A stretch of DNA of 48,748 nucleotides from Alphaproteobacteria bacterium (GTDB taxonomy: Bacteria > Pseudomonadota > Alphaproteobacteria > Micropepsales > Micropepsaceae): assembly GCA_013140995.1 (NCBI GenBank), contig JABFRX010000044.1, forward strand, positions 1 through 48,748, read 5' to 3'. The notes below the pieces were generated by a model that did not search any database, was not told the DNA's origin, and was given only the letters and a program-made list of their open reading frames with translations. The first letter of the stretch is position 1. The number at the start of each line of letters is the position of its first letter. Positions 27,995 through 36,141 of this stretch are shown here, piece by piece. The translations under genes and the position numbers were made by a program.

Positions 27995-28336
27995 ATGATC
28001 GAGCCGGATTGGTGGGAACTTGCGCGCTACGGTCTCAGCGTCGATCAAGTGCAGGAAACGATTGCGATGACGCGAAGCGTGACGGCCGCCGTCAAAGGCC
28101 GTCATGGCGGGGCTCTCGCCGATCATGCGATCGGCGGGTGCCGGTCCGAAATCATTCAGCGCATCGCCGTTCCGATGATGGGCGGTATGGCCCTTCCAAA
28201 CGTACTGACCTTGATCGTCGCCCCAGCGCTTATTCTCCGGCCAAGAGAGACTTTGGAACCGATGCGCTGCTCGCGCGAACGTGAAGCGCAGTGGAAAATC
28301 CCAACGAAATGTAACTTAGAGGACAGATTACCGTAA
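27995..28336 (+). pseudogene. heavy-metal RND permease remnant with internal deletion
   Basis: The 113-residue frame joins two separated pieces of a CzcA/CusA protein. Residues 1-27 (EPDWWELARYGLSVDQVQETIAM) match the periplasmic PDR-x-ARYGL-x-V-x-DVQ segment, compare [20 protein letters not shown] in the intact czcA here. Residues 50-80 (SEIIQRIAVPMMGGMALPNVLTLIVAPALIL) match the last transmembrane region. About 250 residues between and all before are missing, and the rest of the frame is unrelated. It is a decayed, non-functional pump fragment. Confidence 0.75.
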
Positions 28337-28419
28337 GGCTCGCGACATATATGTGAGAGCGAAAGTACTGGGCGCATTAGGCGCGCGGATACCAACCCCA
28401 AGAGCCCAAGAGGATATCG

Positions 28420-29103
28420 ATGCCCAATATCACGAAACTGCCTCGCGCGCTGGTGGCCCTTGCAGTGGTGCTCGGGCTGGGCGCGTGGCCGATTCCAATT
28501 GCAAATGCAAGCGCCAACGTCGCGGGGCAACAACCATGCCTCGTTGCCGGTGCCGAGGCACTAGAAACGCTGACTGAGCACGCGGCGAGGGCCCCGGCTG
28601 AGCGTTTAGTCGTAGAAGCGCGCGCCGCGGCGACGACATCGCGCGGATGCGAGGGCGCGCTCGCACTGACTCAGGGATTGGAGTTGACTCAAGTCATTGC
28701 CCGTCTGAATCGATTTGAAGCCGACCGAAATCGCGCGGCGTTGGCCCTCAACGCAGTGGAAGGGTATCGCATCCTCGTAACTGCGCAGGCGCGTGGCCCG
28801 CAAGACGCCCCCCTTGAGGTGGCGTTGCTGGACTACGCAGGCTTTCGATACCAGGCAGGTGCGCAAGCCTCCCCGGTACTCAGGGATGAGATGACAGAAG
28901 CTGTTGCCGTTGCCGACAAGCAATGGCGCTCTTTATCGTCGCACATTTCCGACAGCAAGCTTCGAACGTCTTTTGCAGCAAGCATCGAAGCGATGCGCGC
29001 GGCGGCGAAAGCCGGAAACGCCAAGCAAGCCCGGCACGCAGTGTCGGTGGAACTCAAACGTGTCGACGCCTTAGAACAGTTCTTCGCCAAGCGTCCGCTC
29101 TAA
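28420..29103 (+). CDS. hypothetical secreted protein
   Basis: A 227-aa protein with a signal peptide (RALVALAVVLGLGAWPIPIANA) and a helical, Ala-rich mature part. I do not recognise the family. It has two early Cys (QQPCLVAG and SRGCEG), which may form one disulfide. An AGAGGA ribosome binding site precedes the ATG at 28420. It is 54 bp upstream of a COG4705-like membrane protein and lies between two dead RND fragments. The region EQFFAKRPL ends the protein. A periplasmic role, perhaps metal-related by context only. Confidence 0.65.
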   Translation: MPNITKLPRALVALAVVLGLGAWPIPIANASANVAGQQPCLVAGAEALETLTEHAARAPAERLVVEARAAATTSRGCEGALALTQGLELTQVIARLNRFEADRNRAALALNAVEGYRILVTAQARGPQDAPLEVALLDYAGFRYQAGAQASPVLRDEMTEAVAVADKQWRSLSSHISDSKLRTSFAASIEAMRAAAKAGNAKQARHAVSVELKRVDALEQFFAKRPL

Positions 29104-29157
29104 TGGCGTTTCCTTGGGTCCAACGTAGCTTCGGCGAAGCGACAATCGGGTGTGCCC

Positions 29158-29925
29158 ATGAGCAGTGAATCGATGCTCAGCAAGGTGCCAGCGGTCACGC
29201 TGGGGTTCTGGCTCATCAAAATATTCGCGACGACCTTGGGCGAAACCGGCGGCGATACTGTGTCGATGACAATGAATCTGGGCTACCTCGTCGGTACGGC
29301 GATTTTTCTTGCAGCGTTGGGCGCGCTTGTCGTGTGGCAGATTCTTGCCAAGTCGTTTCACCCATTCCTCTATTGGGCCACCATCGTCGCATCGACGACA
29401 GCGGGCACCACAATGGCCGATTTCGCCGATCGCTCGCTAGGCATTGGATATTCGGGTGGGTCGGCGCTCCTTCTCTTCTGCGTGCTTGCGACGCTCGCGG
29501 CATGGTACCGGTCCGAGGGTACTGTCCAAGTCGAAACGGTTAGCACACCGAGAGTTGAGCTATTCTACTGGACGACGATAACGTTCTCGCAAACGTTGGG
29601 TACGGCCCTGGGCGACTGGATCGCCGACGACACGGGCCTTGGTTATCTTGGCGGTGCGTCGGTATTCGCCGCAGCTCTGGCGGCGGTGGCGGGTCTCTAC
29701 TTTTTTACAACCGCGTCGCGGGCGCTGTTGTTTTGGGCGGCATTCATTCTGACACGGCCCCTGGGAGCGACGGTCGGAGACTTTCTCGACAAGCCGTTGG
29801 ACCACGGCGGCCTCGCGCTGAGCCGCCCTCTGGCGTCAGCGGTCCTCGCCGTGGTCATGGTAGCCTGCATACTGGTTTTCCCGCAGCGGGCGGGCGTCCA
29901 TCCCGGTGCCCCGCAGAAACCGTAA
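29158..29925 (+). CDS. COG4705-like membrane protein with four internal repeats
   Basis: A 255-aa integral membrane protein with about eight hydrophobic segments. The pattern FW-x-x-x-x-x-TTLG-x-x-x-GD recurs four times: residues 17-43 (FWLIKIFATTLGETGGD), 72-99 (YWATIVASTTAGTTMADF), 137-164 (YWTTITFSQTLGTALGDWIADD) and 192-218 (FWAAFILTRPLGATVGDFLDKP). Each puts a Thr/Gly-rich helix end next to an Asp. This matches the uncharacterised membrane-anchored family COG4705. The repeats could line a cation pathway, but transport is not shown. The ATG at 29158 is preferred over GTG 29152; ribosome binding site weak. Confidence 0.8.
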   Translation: MSSESMLSKVPAVTLGFWLIKIFATTLGETGGDTVSMTMNLGYLVGTAIFLAALGALVVWQILAKSFHPFLYWATIVASTTAGTTMADFADRSLGIGYSGGSALLLFCVLATLAAWYRSEGTVQVETVSTPRVELFYWTTITFSQTLGTALGDWIADDTGLGYLGGASVFAAALAAVAGLYFFTTASRALLFWAAFILTRPLGATVGDFLDKPLDHGGLALSRPLASAVLAVVMVACILVFPQRAGVHPGAPQKP

Positions 29926-29964
29926 GGCGGCGCGTCGGCGTTCCATGATCGGCGACAGGTCTCA

Positions 29965-30072
29965 TTGACAGTGCCAACGCTGGTGGTCATTCCGGCGATC
30001 TATTCGCTGGTAAAGGGCTCGGCACTCTCGAGCCGGCGCCATTCGGTTGAGGCCCGACATCGCACCCCTTGA
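29965..30072 (+). pseudogene. second RND permease C-terminal remnant
   Basis: The frame from 29965 reads LTVPTLVVIPAIYSLVKGSALSSRR. This equals the end of the last TM helix and tail of CusA/CzcA proteins (SSTVLTLVVIPAIYSLVKG type; compare [14 protein letters not shown] in the intact czcA). Immediately upstream, ATGATC in another frame suggests the lost GGM-I start of the same helix, so a frameshift adds to the truncation. It lies just before a broken DUF411 gene, a pairing common in copper efflux operons. Confidence 0.6.
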
Positions 30073-30134
30073 GAAGGTTGTGGAGCCGCAGGACAAGGAG
30101 CGGCCTGGAAGCAAACGAAGAGGACATCCAGATC

Positions 30135-30616
30135 ATGAACGACGAGCGCACTGCTACGCGACGAACGCTTCTTGCCGCCGCCAGCGTCATGTCAATCGGT
30201 GGATTGGCGCTTTACGGCTGTGCGCCCGCTGCGGTCTCATTCCGATAAAGGTCTACAAAGACGCGGGCTGTGGATGTTGCAAACTTTGGGTCGCGAAACT
30301 CGAAGCGGAAGGGTTTACCTCACCTATTGAGGATCGGGCCGATCTGGGCGACCTAAAGCAGCAACTTGGCGTCCCCGATGACTTGACGTCGTGACACACC
30401 GCGACCGTCGATCGTTTCGTCGTCGAAGGCCACGTGCCGGCTGCCGACATCAAGCGGTTGCTCGCGGAGAAGCCCGCCGCGCTCGGTCTGAGCGTGCCCG
30501 GGATGCCGATCGGTTCGCCGGGCATGGAGGTCGAAGGCCAGCCGGCGGACGCTTACACCGTCTGGCTTTTCCAGAGCAGCGGTCAACGAACGCCGTTCGC
30601 AAAGCTCGGCGGTTGA
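30135..30616 (+). pseudogene. DUF411 metal-binding protein gene, frameshifted and with TGA at the conserved Cys
   Basis: From ATG 30135 the product begins with a twin-arginine/lipoprotein-like signal (RRTLLAAASVMSIGGLALYGC) and stops at 30245. The rest of the protein continues in another frame: IKVYKDAGCGCCKLWVAKLEAEGF, LGVPDDLTS, then an in-frame TGA (30392-30394), then HTATVDRFVVEGHVPAADIKRLL, SVPGMPIGSPGME and the end at 30616. In DUF411 proteins the TGA position is the Cys of the SCHTA motif. Two lesions in one gene make a pseudogene most likely. When intact, such proteins are periplasmic and linked to copper resistance. Confidence 0.82.
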
Positions 30617-30659
30617 ATCCACTGCCACAGCACGGGCGTGTTTGCGAGCTCTCACGCTC

Positions 30660-31976
30660 TCATGTCGGCGAACAATCCGGCGTGACGAGCACAGGGGCAA
30701 AGCCGCCCCCTGGCGTCCGCATGTTCGTCGTCTGGCCCTGATAAAGCCGAGCGGCTGCGAGCAGAGTGGCACCTGCGTACGTGTAGAGACGGACGTCGAC
30801 TTTCAGCTCCGTCCGGGCTTGATCTCGCTGGATCGCGCGGGTGCTCGGCGCTGCGTAGGACTGCGCCACATAGTCGCCCGCGATGATGTCAGCCCAAACC
30901 CTGCGCGTGATCTTGTCTCCTCGATATGCAGCCCTGCTGCCATGGCCTCTCGCCGGTTTGAAGAACAGCGCATTGCGGCGCTGCCATAGATCATCAGAAT
31001 TGGCCGACGTGACCAGAACTGTCTTTGGCACCGACGCCAAAAGGACGTCGACATGTTGGCCCGGCAATCCCCATTGTCTGAGCCGATCAGGGTCGGACAG
31101 AAGCGTCAAATTGCGCTTGTCGGCCAACAACGCGTGCACGCGCGGATTGGGCGTCACGACGACGCCCCCGCTCACGTAGCCAGCTTGCAATGCCGCATGT
31201 TGAGGCGCTTCAAGCGCAAAGTCGACCAGCCGGTTGTACACGAGGTCGACCGATTGTCCTCGATGCGTCAGCTGTTTCCCATCCCAGAGCAACTCACGCG
31301 CATCGGCTATAAGCGTCTTGATCCCGTGTTTTTCGAGCAGTGCTTCCGCCAGTTTGAGTTCCGGAAGGAGAAATTGCTCCTCTGGCGCGTCATCGACGAT
31401 GCCGACGACGGACGGACGTCCCGAGCCCCTTTGCCGGCGCCACTCCGCGACGAACATGTCGAGGACCTTCGCCTCGAAATCATCTGCGGGCGACACGTCG
31501 AATGCAACGCGAACCTGCTCGCAACACGCGCGCTGAGCTCGGCCGGAAACCGCGTTGAGAAAGGCGCCGCCGGCATTCGTGTTCACCTCGATCAGCTGCG
31601 GCCCGTCCGGTGTGACGTGAAAGTCATAGCCCATGAGCGCGCCGGCGAGATCAAAATCCAGGTTGGAAATCTCCGATGCCCACGACAGGCTCTCGGTCCG
31701 ATACGCCGGCAGGCGGGATGCCGCTTCAACGGCCTGGACCACTTGCTCCATCTCGGTCAGGACACTCGCAGGAACAAAGACGGGGACGTTGGAAAACAGC
31801 GACGCGTGTGTTTCGGCCAGGCTCTTGGCAAAGCCTGCGATACCGACTTCGCGATCCAGCGCTTCCGAGAGCGCGGTGCGGTCCAACGTGATGCAGAAGC
31901 ATCCCCGATTTAATCGCTCCGCCTCGGTGCCATCGCCCACGCGACAAGAGTTTGGTGTTTCTGAATTTGTGACCAC
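30660..31976 (-). CDS. ATP-grasp-like protein of unknown function, 438 aa
   Basis: The central part reads LIEVNTNAGGAFLNA, an ATP-grasp metal-binding Asn/Glu motif. A later NALFFKPARGHGSRAAYRGDKI resembles an ATP-grasp lid and phosphate loop (FKPARGHGSR), and ELKVDVRLYTYAGATLLAAARLYQG ends the fold. The metal-site motif precedes the nucleotide-loop motif, the reverse of normal ATP-grasp order, which suggests a circularly permuted arrangement as in glutathionylspermidine-synthetase-like proteins. The GTG start at 31976 overlaps the upstream stop by one base (TAGTG). The substrate is unknown; peptide or amino-acid ligation is the family norm. Confidence 0.7.
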   Translation of the reverse strand: MVTNSETPNSCRVGDGTEAERLNRGCFCITLDRTALSEALDREVGIAGFAKSLAETHASLFSNVPVFVPASVLTEMEQVVQAVEAASRLPAYRTESLSWASEISNLDFDLAGALMGYDFHVTPDGPQLIEVNTNAGGAFLNAVSGRAQRACCEQVRVAFDVSPADDFEAKVLDMFVAEWRRQRGSGRPSVVGIVDDAPEEQFLLPELKLAEALLEKHGIKTLIADARELLWDGKQLTHRGQSVDLVYNRLVDFALEAPQHAALQAGYVSGGVVVTPNPRVHALLADKRNLTLLSDPDRLRQWGLPGQHVDVLLASVPKTVLVTSANSDDLWQRRNALFFKPARGHGSRAAYRGDKITRRVWADIIAGDYVAQSYAAPSTRAIQRDQARTELKVDVRLYTYAGATLLAAARLYQGQTTNMRTPGGGFAPVLVTPDCSPT

Positions 31977-32407
31977 TATCGCCCCGCGACATAGAGCACG
32001 AGGCCGGCGAGCCAGACCAAAGCGGGGACCAGAAGCGACCACTTGAAATCGGAATCCAGCGCAAAGTTAGTTGCGCTCATGAGCGCGACGGTAAGGGCCC
32101 CAGAGAACGCAAGGGCCCAAGGCGCGCCGTTCAATCGCAACGGCATAGCTTTGGTGGCAACGAACACGGTGAGCACACCGGCGCCTGCAATGAATCCGCC
32201 CATGACTGTGAACACCTTTTCCAACCAATCCTCAAGACCGGGAACTACGGCCCGAATCTGTGCGAGGGTCGCACCAAGGAAGCGCTCGTCTTCCGGCAAC
32301 AGCGGTGGCCGCAGAACAACGAAATAGAGGCCTAGACCCACGAGCCAGACTCCGCAGGCGATGAACATCCATGTCGAGACCTGGCGATTTCTGCTGACTA
32401 CGCTCAT
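31976..32407 (-). CDS. hypothetical membrane protein with four TM helices
   Basis: A 143-aa protein with four hydrophobic segments (about residues 12-30, 67-85, 96-113, 122-141) and a periplasmic-looking loop RPPLLPEDERFLGATLAQIRAVVPGLEDWL between the first two. I do not recognise a family. Its stop overlaps the GTG of the ATP-grasp gene, so the two proteins are translated as a pair and probably work together, for instance a membrane anchor or exporter for the ligase product. The start at 32407 has no strong ribosome binding site. Confidence 0.65.
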   Translation of the reverse strand: MSVVSRNRQVSTWMFIACGVWLVGLGLYFVVLRPPLLPEDERFLGATLAQIRAVVPGLEDWLEKVFTVMGGFIAGAGVLTVFVATKAMPLRLNGAPWALAFSGALTVALMSATNFALDSDFKWSLLVPALVWLAGLVLYVAGR

Positions 32408-32488
32408 GGTCTTGATGTCCTAGGCAGGGCTAAAGTGAGTCTTGCAGACAGGCTGCACACCGCGAATTGATTGCAGGCTACATTCCTC

Positions 32489-32989
32489 ATGGTAACGCCC
32501 CTCACCGGCAGACGCGTCGCGCCGCAGAAGCCTCCGCCAACAGAACCCACAGTTTGGCTGACTGCGTTGCGCGGCATACTGCTCGCTTCGGCGGTCGGCC
32601 ACCTTGTCTGGGAGATCGTACAACTTCCACTCTATACGATTTGGCTCGAAGGCACGACGTCTGAGATCTTGTTTGCGATTGTGCACTGCACCGGCGGCGA
32701 CCTCTTGATCGCCACGTCGACCCTCGTCGCCGGATTGCTGGTGTTCGGGCGCGATTGGCCCACAGACCCGGTTGCCTATCGCAATGTGATGATCACGACG
32801 ATCGTGCTCGGCGTGGGTTACACGATCTTTAGTGAGTGGCTTAATGTGAATGTGCGTGGCGCGTGGACATATGGTCCTTGGATGCCTCGCATTCCGCCGC
32901 TAGGCACGGGACTAACACCGCTTCTGCAATGGATCGCCGTGCCGGCGGCCGTATTTCATTTTGTGCGGCGGGGCGTCGCTTTTCGTTAG
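32489..32989 (+). CDS. hypothetical membrane protein
   Basis: About 166 aa with four hydrophobic helices (LTALRGILLASAVGHLVWEIV, EILFAIVHCTGGDLLIATSTLVAGLLVF, VMITTIVLGVGYTIFSEWLNV, LLQWIAVPAAVFHFV). Conserved-looking polar residues sit inside the membrane (GHLVWE, HCTGGD, EWLN), and the end has YGPWMPRIPPLGTGLTPLLQW. The family is not recognised. An earlier in-frame start at 32471 would add six residues. It is divergent from the membrane/ATP-grasp pair (81 bp between starts). Confidence 0.65.
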   Translation: MVTPLTGRRVAPQKPPPTEPTVWLTALRGILLASAVGHLVWEIVQLPLYTIWLEGTTSEILFAIVHCTGGDLLIATSTLVAGLLVFGRDWPTDPVAYRNVMITTIVLGVGYTIFSEWLNVNVRGAWTYGPWMPRIPPLGTGLTPLLQWIAVPAAVFHFVRRGVAFR

Positions 32990-33005
32990 CACAAGCAGCG
33001 CGACC

Positions 33006-33131
33006 ATGAATGCACCGCCCTGGCGCGAAGCTCTTCGGCTCGGCCACGAGCGGACTCTTGGCTTTGAGATGGAGAGCAGACGGCGGGCTTACCTACCGTT
33101 TCGCTTGTTTTTGATGTTCGAGAAGTGGTGA
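33006..33131 (+). CDS. possible 41-aa small protein or gene fragment
   Basis: ATG 33006 opens a 41-residue frame (MNAPPWREALRLGHERTLGF... ending FRLFLMFEKW). It is basic with an aromatic C-terminus and no signal. There is no clear ribosome binding site and no family match by eye. It fills most of the gap between two genes and may be a remnant. Confidence 0.25.
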   Translation: MNAPPWREALRLGHERTLGFEMESRRRAYLPFRLFLMFEKW

Positions 33132-33171
33132 CTGCGTTGGTTTGAGCGAGACCGGGATCGCCGGGCCGGCC

Positions 33172-34662
33172 TCAGCTTGTCATGAATTGTCCCATCATGC
33201 CGTTGTCCTCATGTTCGAGTATATGGCAGTGGTACATAAAGGGTGCCTTGACGGCTGGCTGGGTGAAACGCACCAAAAGCTCAACAGGCTCTTGCACCAG
33301 AACCGTGTCCCTGAGACCCGCGTCGCGCGCGACCGGCTGGCCCCCATTGCGGCTAAGCACCTCGAACTGCACGCCGTGAATGTGAAACGGATGGGACATC
33401 ATCTCCCCCGTGACCTCCCAGATTTCGGTATCGCCGATCTGCACGCGCTCGTCGATGCGGGCCATTTCGAACGGACGGCCGTTGATGCTCATGCCGCCAC
33501 CCGAACCCATGCCTCCGCCCATCATGCCGCCCATTCCCATGCCCATGTTCAGAACAAATCGGCGGCGCTTGATGGCTGGGGAGGCATCTGCACGATCGCG
33601 TGCAATGAGACGGCCGGGAACAACGCTGGGTTTCCCGTCGTTGGCGGCAGGCTCGAATCGAAGCACCGTCTCATTGCCCGCACCGAAAATCTCAGCCACG
33701 AAATTGCGCGTCCGCCCCATCGGGCCCATCATCATCGGAAAATTGGTGTCGGGAGCGGTCTCAAGTGCAACGGGTCGGCCATCTGAAAAGTCGACGAGGA
33801 TTTCGACGCGTTCCCCTGGTGCGAGCGTCAGCGAGCGCACCTCTACCGACGCTTCGAGAAGGCCGCCTTCACTCGCGATCCAATGGAAGACGCGCCCGTC
33901 GTCAAACGACAGATCGAAGATCCTGGCGTTGGATCCGTTCACAAACCGTAGCCGCACCAATCGGCCGGGAACGCGCGCCACGGCGTCCGGTGTGCCATTG
34001 ACCAAAGTGGTGTTGCCACGCCTCCCCTGCATGGTGACCATCATCCCCTCCGGCAGGACCAACCGGCCGTCCTCGAACTGACGGTCTTGGAGCACGAGCG
34101 GTAGATCATCCACTCCGTATTCCGAGGGAAGGCCCAACGCCTGCTCCTCGTCGTCGGTGATAATGAGCAAACCCGCTAACCCCCTATAGACCTGCTCTCC
34201 AGTCCGCCCGTGGACATGCGGATGATAAAAGAGCGTTGCGGCAGGTTGACGAATGGGCAGCGTGGGCCGCCATGTGGTACCGGGCTGGATGGGTTGATGG
34301 GGTCCACCATCGAGTTCCGCCGGAATGAGGAGACCGTGCCAGTGGACGGTCGTATCCTCCTTGAGTGTATTGGTGACGGCGATTTCTACGTCGTCGCCGC
34401 GATGGACCCGTAGCGTGGGCCCCAAGTGACTGCCGTTATAGCCTAGCGTCCGACTCGTGCGTCCCGGGAAGAGCTCGGTGTTGCCGGCCTGCACTTGCAG
34501 AGAAAGCGAGTTTCGCTGCCCGCGTGCGTCGAGCAGGGCGGGGATGCGCAATGGCTGCGGCTCGGCGGCCCCTCCAATGGCATTCCAAAGCGGGCGGGCC
34601 ACGAAAGTGCCCACGCCAACCAGGGCTACACCGGTGAGAAGCGATCGGCGACTGAGTCTCAT
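33172..34662 (-). CDS. multicopper oxidase, CueO-like, Tat-exported
   Basis: A 496-aa three-cupredoxin oxidase. The Tat signal is RLSRRSLLTGVALVGVGTF. Copper motifs are HWHG (107-110), HPHVH (147-151), HPFHIHG (424-430) and HCHILEHEDNGMM (478-490), the last with the T1 Cys479, His484 and axial Met489. A Met-rich loop (MGMGMGGMMGGGMGSGGGM, before residue 370) recalls the CueO cuprous-oxidase substrate insert. It should oxidise Cu(I) to Cu(II) in the periplasm. ATG 34662 is chosen because the Tat motif starts there. It is third in an operon after DUF305 and a 37-aa Gly/Met peptide. Confidence 0.93.
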   Translation of the reverse strand: MRLSRRSLLTGVALVGVGTFVARPLWNAIGGAAEPQPLRIPALLDARGQRNSLSLQVQAGNTELFPGRTSRTLGYNGSHLGPTLRVHRGDDVEIAVTNTLKEDTTVHWHGLLIPAELDGGPHQPIQPGTTWRPTLPIRQPAATLFYHPHVHGRTGEQVYRGLAGLLIITDDEEQALGLPSEYGVDDLPLVLQDRQFEDGRLVLPEGMMVTMQGRRGNTTLVNGTPDAVARVPGRLVRLRFVNGSNARIFDLSFDDGRVFHWIASEGGLLEASVEVRSLTLAPGERVEILVDFSDGRPVALETAPDTNFPMMMGPMGRTRNFVAEIFGAGNETVLRFEPAANDGKPSVVPGRLIARDRADASPAIKRRRFVLNMGMGMGGMMGGGMGSGGGMSINGRPFEMARIDERVQIGDTEIWEVTGEMMSHPFHIHGVQFEVLSRNGGQPVARDAGLRDTVLVQEPVELLVRFTQPAVKAPFMYHCHILEHEDNGMMGQFMTS

Positions 34663-34780
34663 CACCACACCCGATGCTCGACCACTTGCCGCAGAAATCC
34701 AATACAACTTTCCAGGGAAAACTAGCCATGTACTTCAATACTGTCCGTACCAAATACGGGCCGTCTGCGTCCAATACGGG

Positions 34781-34894
34781 TCAAGGATTTCGGCGCCGGA
34801 GTGCCAGGACAGCAATACCAAGGACGACAACCAAGAGTATGCCCATCCCCCCGAAGCCTCCCATTCCCCAACCCATTCCATCAAAACCGCCCAT
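34781..34894 (-). CDS. 37-aa Gly/Met-rich single-pass membrane peptide
   Basis: The frame from ATG 34894 to TGA 34781 encodes a Gly/Met/Phe/Trp-rich head (MGGFDGMGWGMGGFGGMG), one TM helix (ILLVVVLGIAVLAL) and a basic tail (RRRNP). An AAAAGGAG ribosome binding site ends 6 bp before the ATG, a strong signal for so short a gene. It lies 24 bp after the DUF305 stop and 118 bp before the multicopper oxidase. The Met-rich head suggests Cu(I) contact at the membrane. Similar small peptides occur near copper genes, but I cannot name a family. Confidence 0.75.
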   Translation of the reverse strand: MGGFDGMGWGMGGFGGMGILLVVVLGIAVLALRRRNP

Positions 34895-34918
34895 AGTACT
34901 TCTCCTTTTGAGCTGTGT

Positions 34919-35509
34919 TTAGCGCGAAGCACTTTTGCCGTTTGCCTTCAGCCATGCATCGATTGTTGCGATTTCTTTTTCCTGCGCCGCGACGATGTCC
35001 TGTGACAGTTTTCTGACTTCGCTGTCTTTGCCGTTGGCCAGAACCACTTTGGCCATATCGACAGCGGCCTGATGGTGGGATCGCATGTGGTTCATGAAGT
35101 CGAAGTCGGCATCGCCGGTGAATTTCATCGTCGGCATACCTTCCATCGTCTTCATCATTGCGGCCTTGTAGCCCTTGGTGGATGCAGAATCGCTCGCATT
35201 GGGCGTCATCATTTGCACGTCCATCATCATGCCCATACCCGTCATCATGCCCATCGCTTTCTCCATGTGCGTAACGCAGCCGTTCTCATCCTTCTTCGCC
35301 ATCATCTCCCTGGCTGTGTGCATCTCTTTCATCACCATCGCCTTCTTGGTGGCATCCGCCATCTTCATCATTGACTCGTTCGCCGACTTCATGCCGGCCT
35401 CGGAGCACTTGGCACTCGCCATGGGATCGGTTGGTTGTGCCGAGACCGGGATCGCGGTGAGCAACGCGACGGAGAGAGCGGCACAAGCGAGCTGCGTGAT
35501 CATCTTCAT
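34919..35509 (-). CDS. DUF305 periplasmic protein with Met-rich N-terminal domain
   Basis: A 196-aa secreted protein (signal ALSVALLTAIPVSA). The C-terminal half is DUF305 (DADFDFMNHMRSHHQAAVDMAKVVLANGKDSEVRKLSQDIVAAQEKEI), a four-helix, Met/His-rich fold linked to copper and ferritin-like proteins. The N-terminal half adds a Met-dense segment (ESMMKMADATKKAMVMKEMHTAREMMA and MGMMTGMGMMMDVQMM). About 30 Met residues in total point to Cu(I) or Ag(I) binding in the periplasm. It heads the copper operon on the minus strand. Confidence 0.88.
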   Translation of the reverse strand: MKMITQLACAALSVALLTAIPVSAQPTDPMASAKCSEAGMKSANESMMKMADATKKAMVMKEMHTAREMMAKKDENGCVTHMEKAMGMMTGMGMMMDVQMMTPNASDSASTKGYKAAMMKTMEGMPTMKFTGDADFDFMNHMRSHHQAAVDMAKVVLANGKDSEVRKLSQDIVAAQEKEIATIDAWLKANGKSASR

Positions 35510-35750
35510 GGCGGTCTTTCTGAGGGTTTTCTATTTGATCGGGTGGGCATCGAGGTAACGGGTAGGTGCGAGTTTGGTTCCGTGCAGTCATAAGGATACG
35601 CCTGTGCCGAAGGACAGAAGCGAAAAGCGGGAACTTTCTGCCGATCCGGGCGTTGGGTTGAACAAGGTAGGCGCCGGACAGAAGCGGGGCGTCCGCGGAA
35701 CCGAACTGTTCCAGAGCTGCGTGAGCCGAATACGAAAAAAGGAAGAATAC

Positions 35751-36137
35751 ATGTCGTATTATTTCGGGAAGACCCTCCCCATCACCTTCGAGGAAGCCCT
35801 AACCCGAACAATCGATTCCCTAAAAGAGGAAGGTTTCGGCGTCCTAACCGAGATCGACGTCAGGGAGACCTTGAAGAAAAAAATAGGAGTCGACTTCCCC
35901 AACTACAGAATACTTGGTGCGTGTAATCCTGGGTTGGCCTACGAAGCCCTCAGCCTTGAGAACAAGGTCGGCACGATGCTGCCGTGCAATGTGGTAGTCC
36001 GTGATGCCGGCAACGGTCAGACGGAAGTGGCCGCGATCGATCCAGTAGCCTCCATGCAGGCGATCGACAATCCAGCGCTGAAACGGGCCGCCGAGCAAGT
36101 CCGCGCGAAGCTCCAAAGAGTAGTTGCGGCGTTGTAA
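35751..36137 (+). CDS. DUF302 family protein
   Basis: A 128-aa protein with the DUF302 layout: ITFEEALTRTIDSLKEEGFGVLTEIDVRETLKKKIGVDF, then YRILGACNPGLAYEAL, GTMLPCNVVVRD and EVAAIDP. The ATG at 35751 is supported by AAAGGAAG upstream; a longer frame to the left has no protein-like sequence. The function is unknown; the family is frequent in metal-resistance islands. Two Cys (ACNP and LPCNV) are the only candidates for metal ligands. It is first in a plus-strand run leading into the YHS, ackA and phosphoketolase genes. Confidence 0.85.
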   Translation: MSYYFGKTLPITFEEALTRTIDSLKEEGFGVLTEIDVRETLKKKIGVDFPNYRILGACNPGLAYEALSLENKVGTMLPCNVVVRDAGNGQTEVAAIDPVASMQAIDNPALKRAAEQVRAKLQRVVAAL

Positions 36138-36141
36138 CCAT

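Noticed and set aside
30392-30440. bSECIS hairpin after the DUF411 TGA
   Set aside because: Only weak 4-bp stems (for example TCGA...TCGA) are visible; not enough to call a selenocysteine insertion element.
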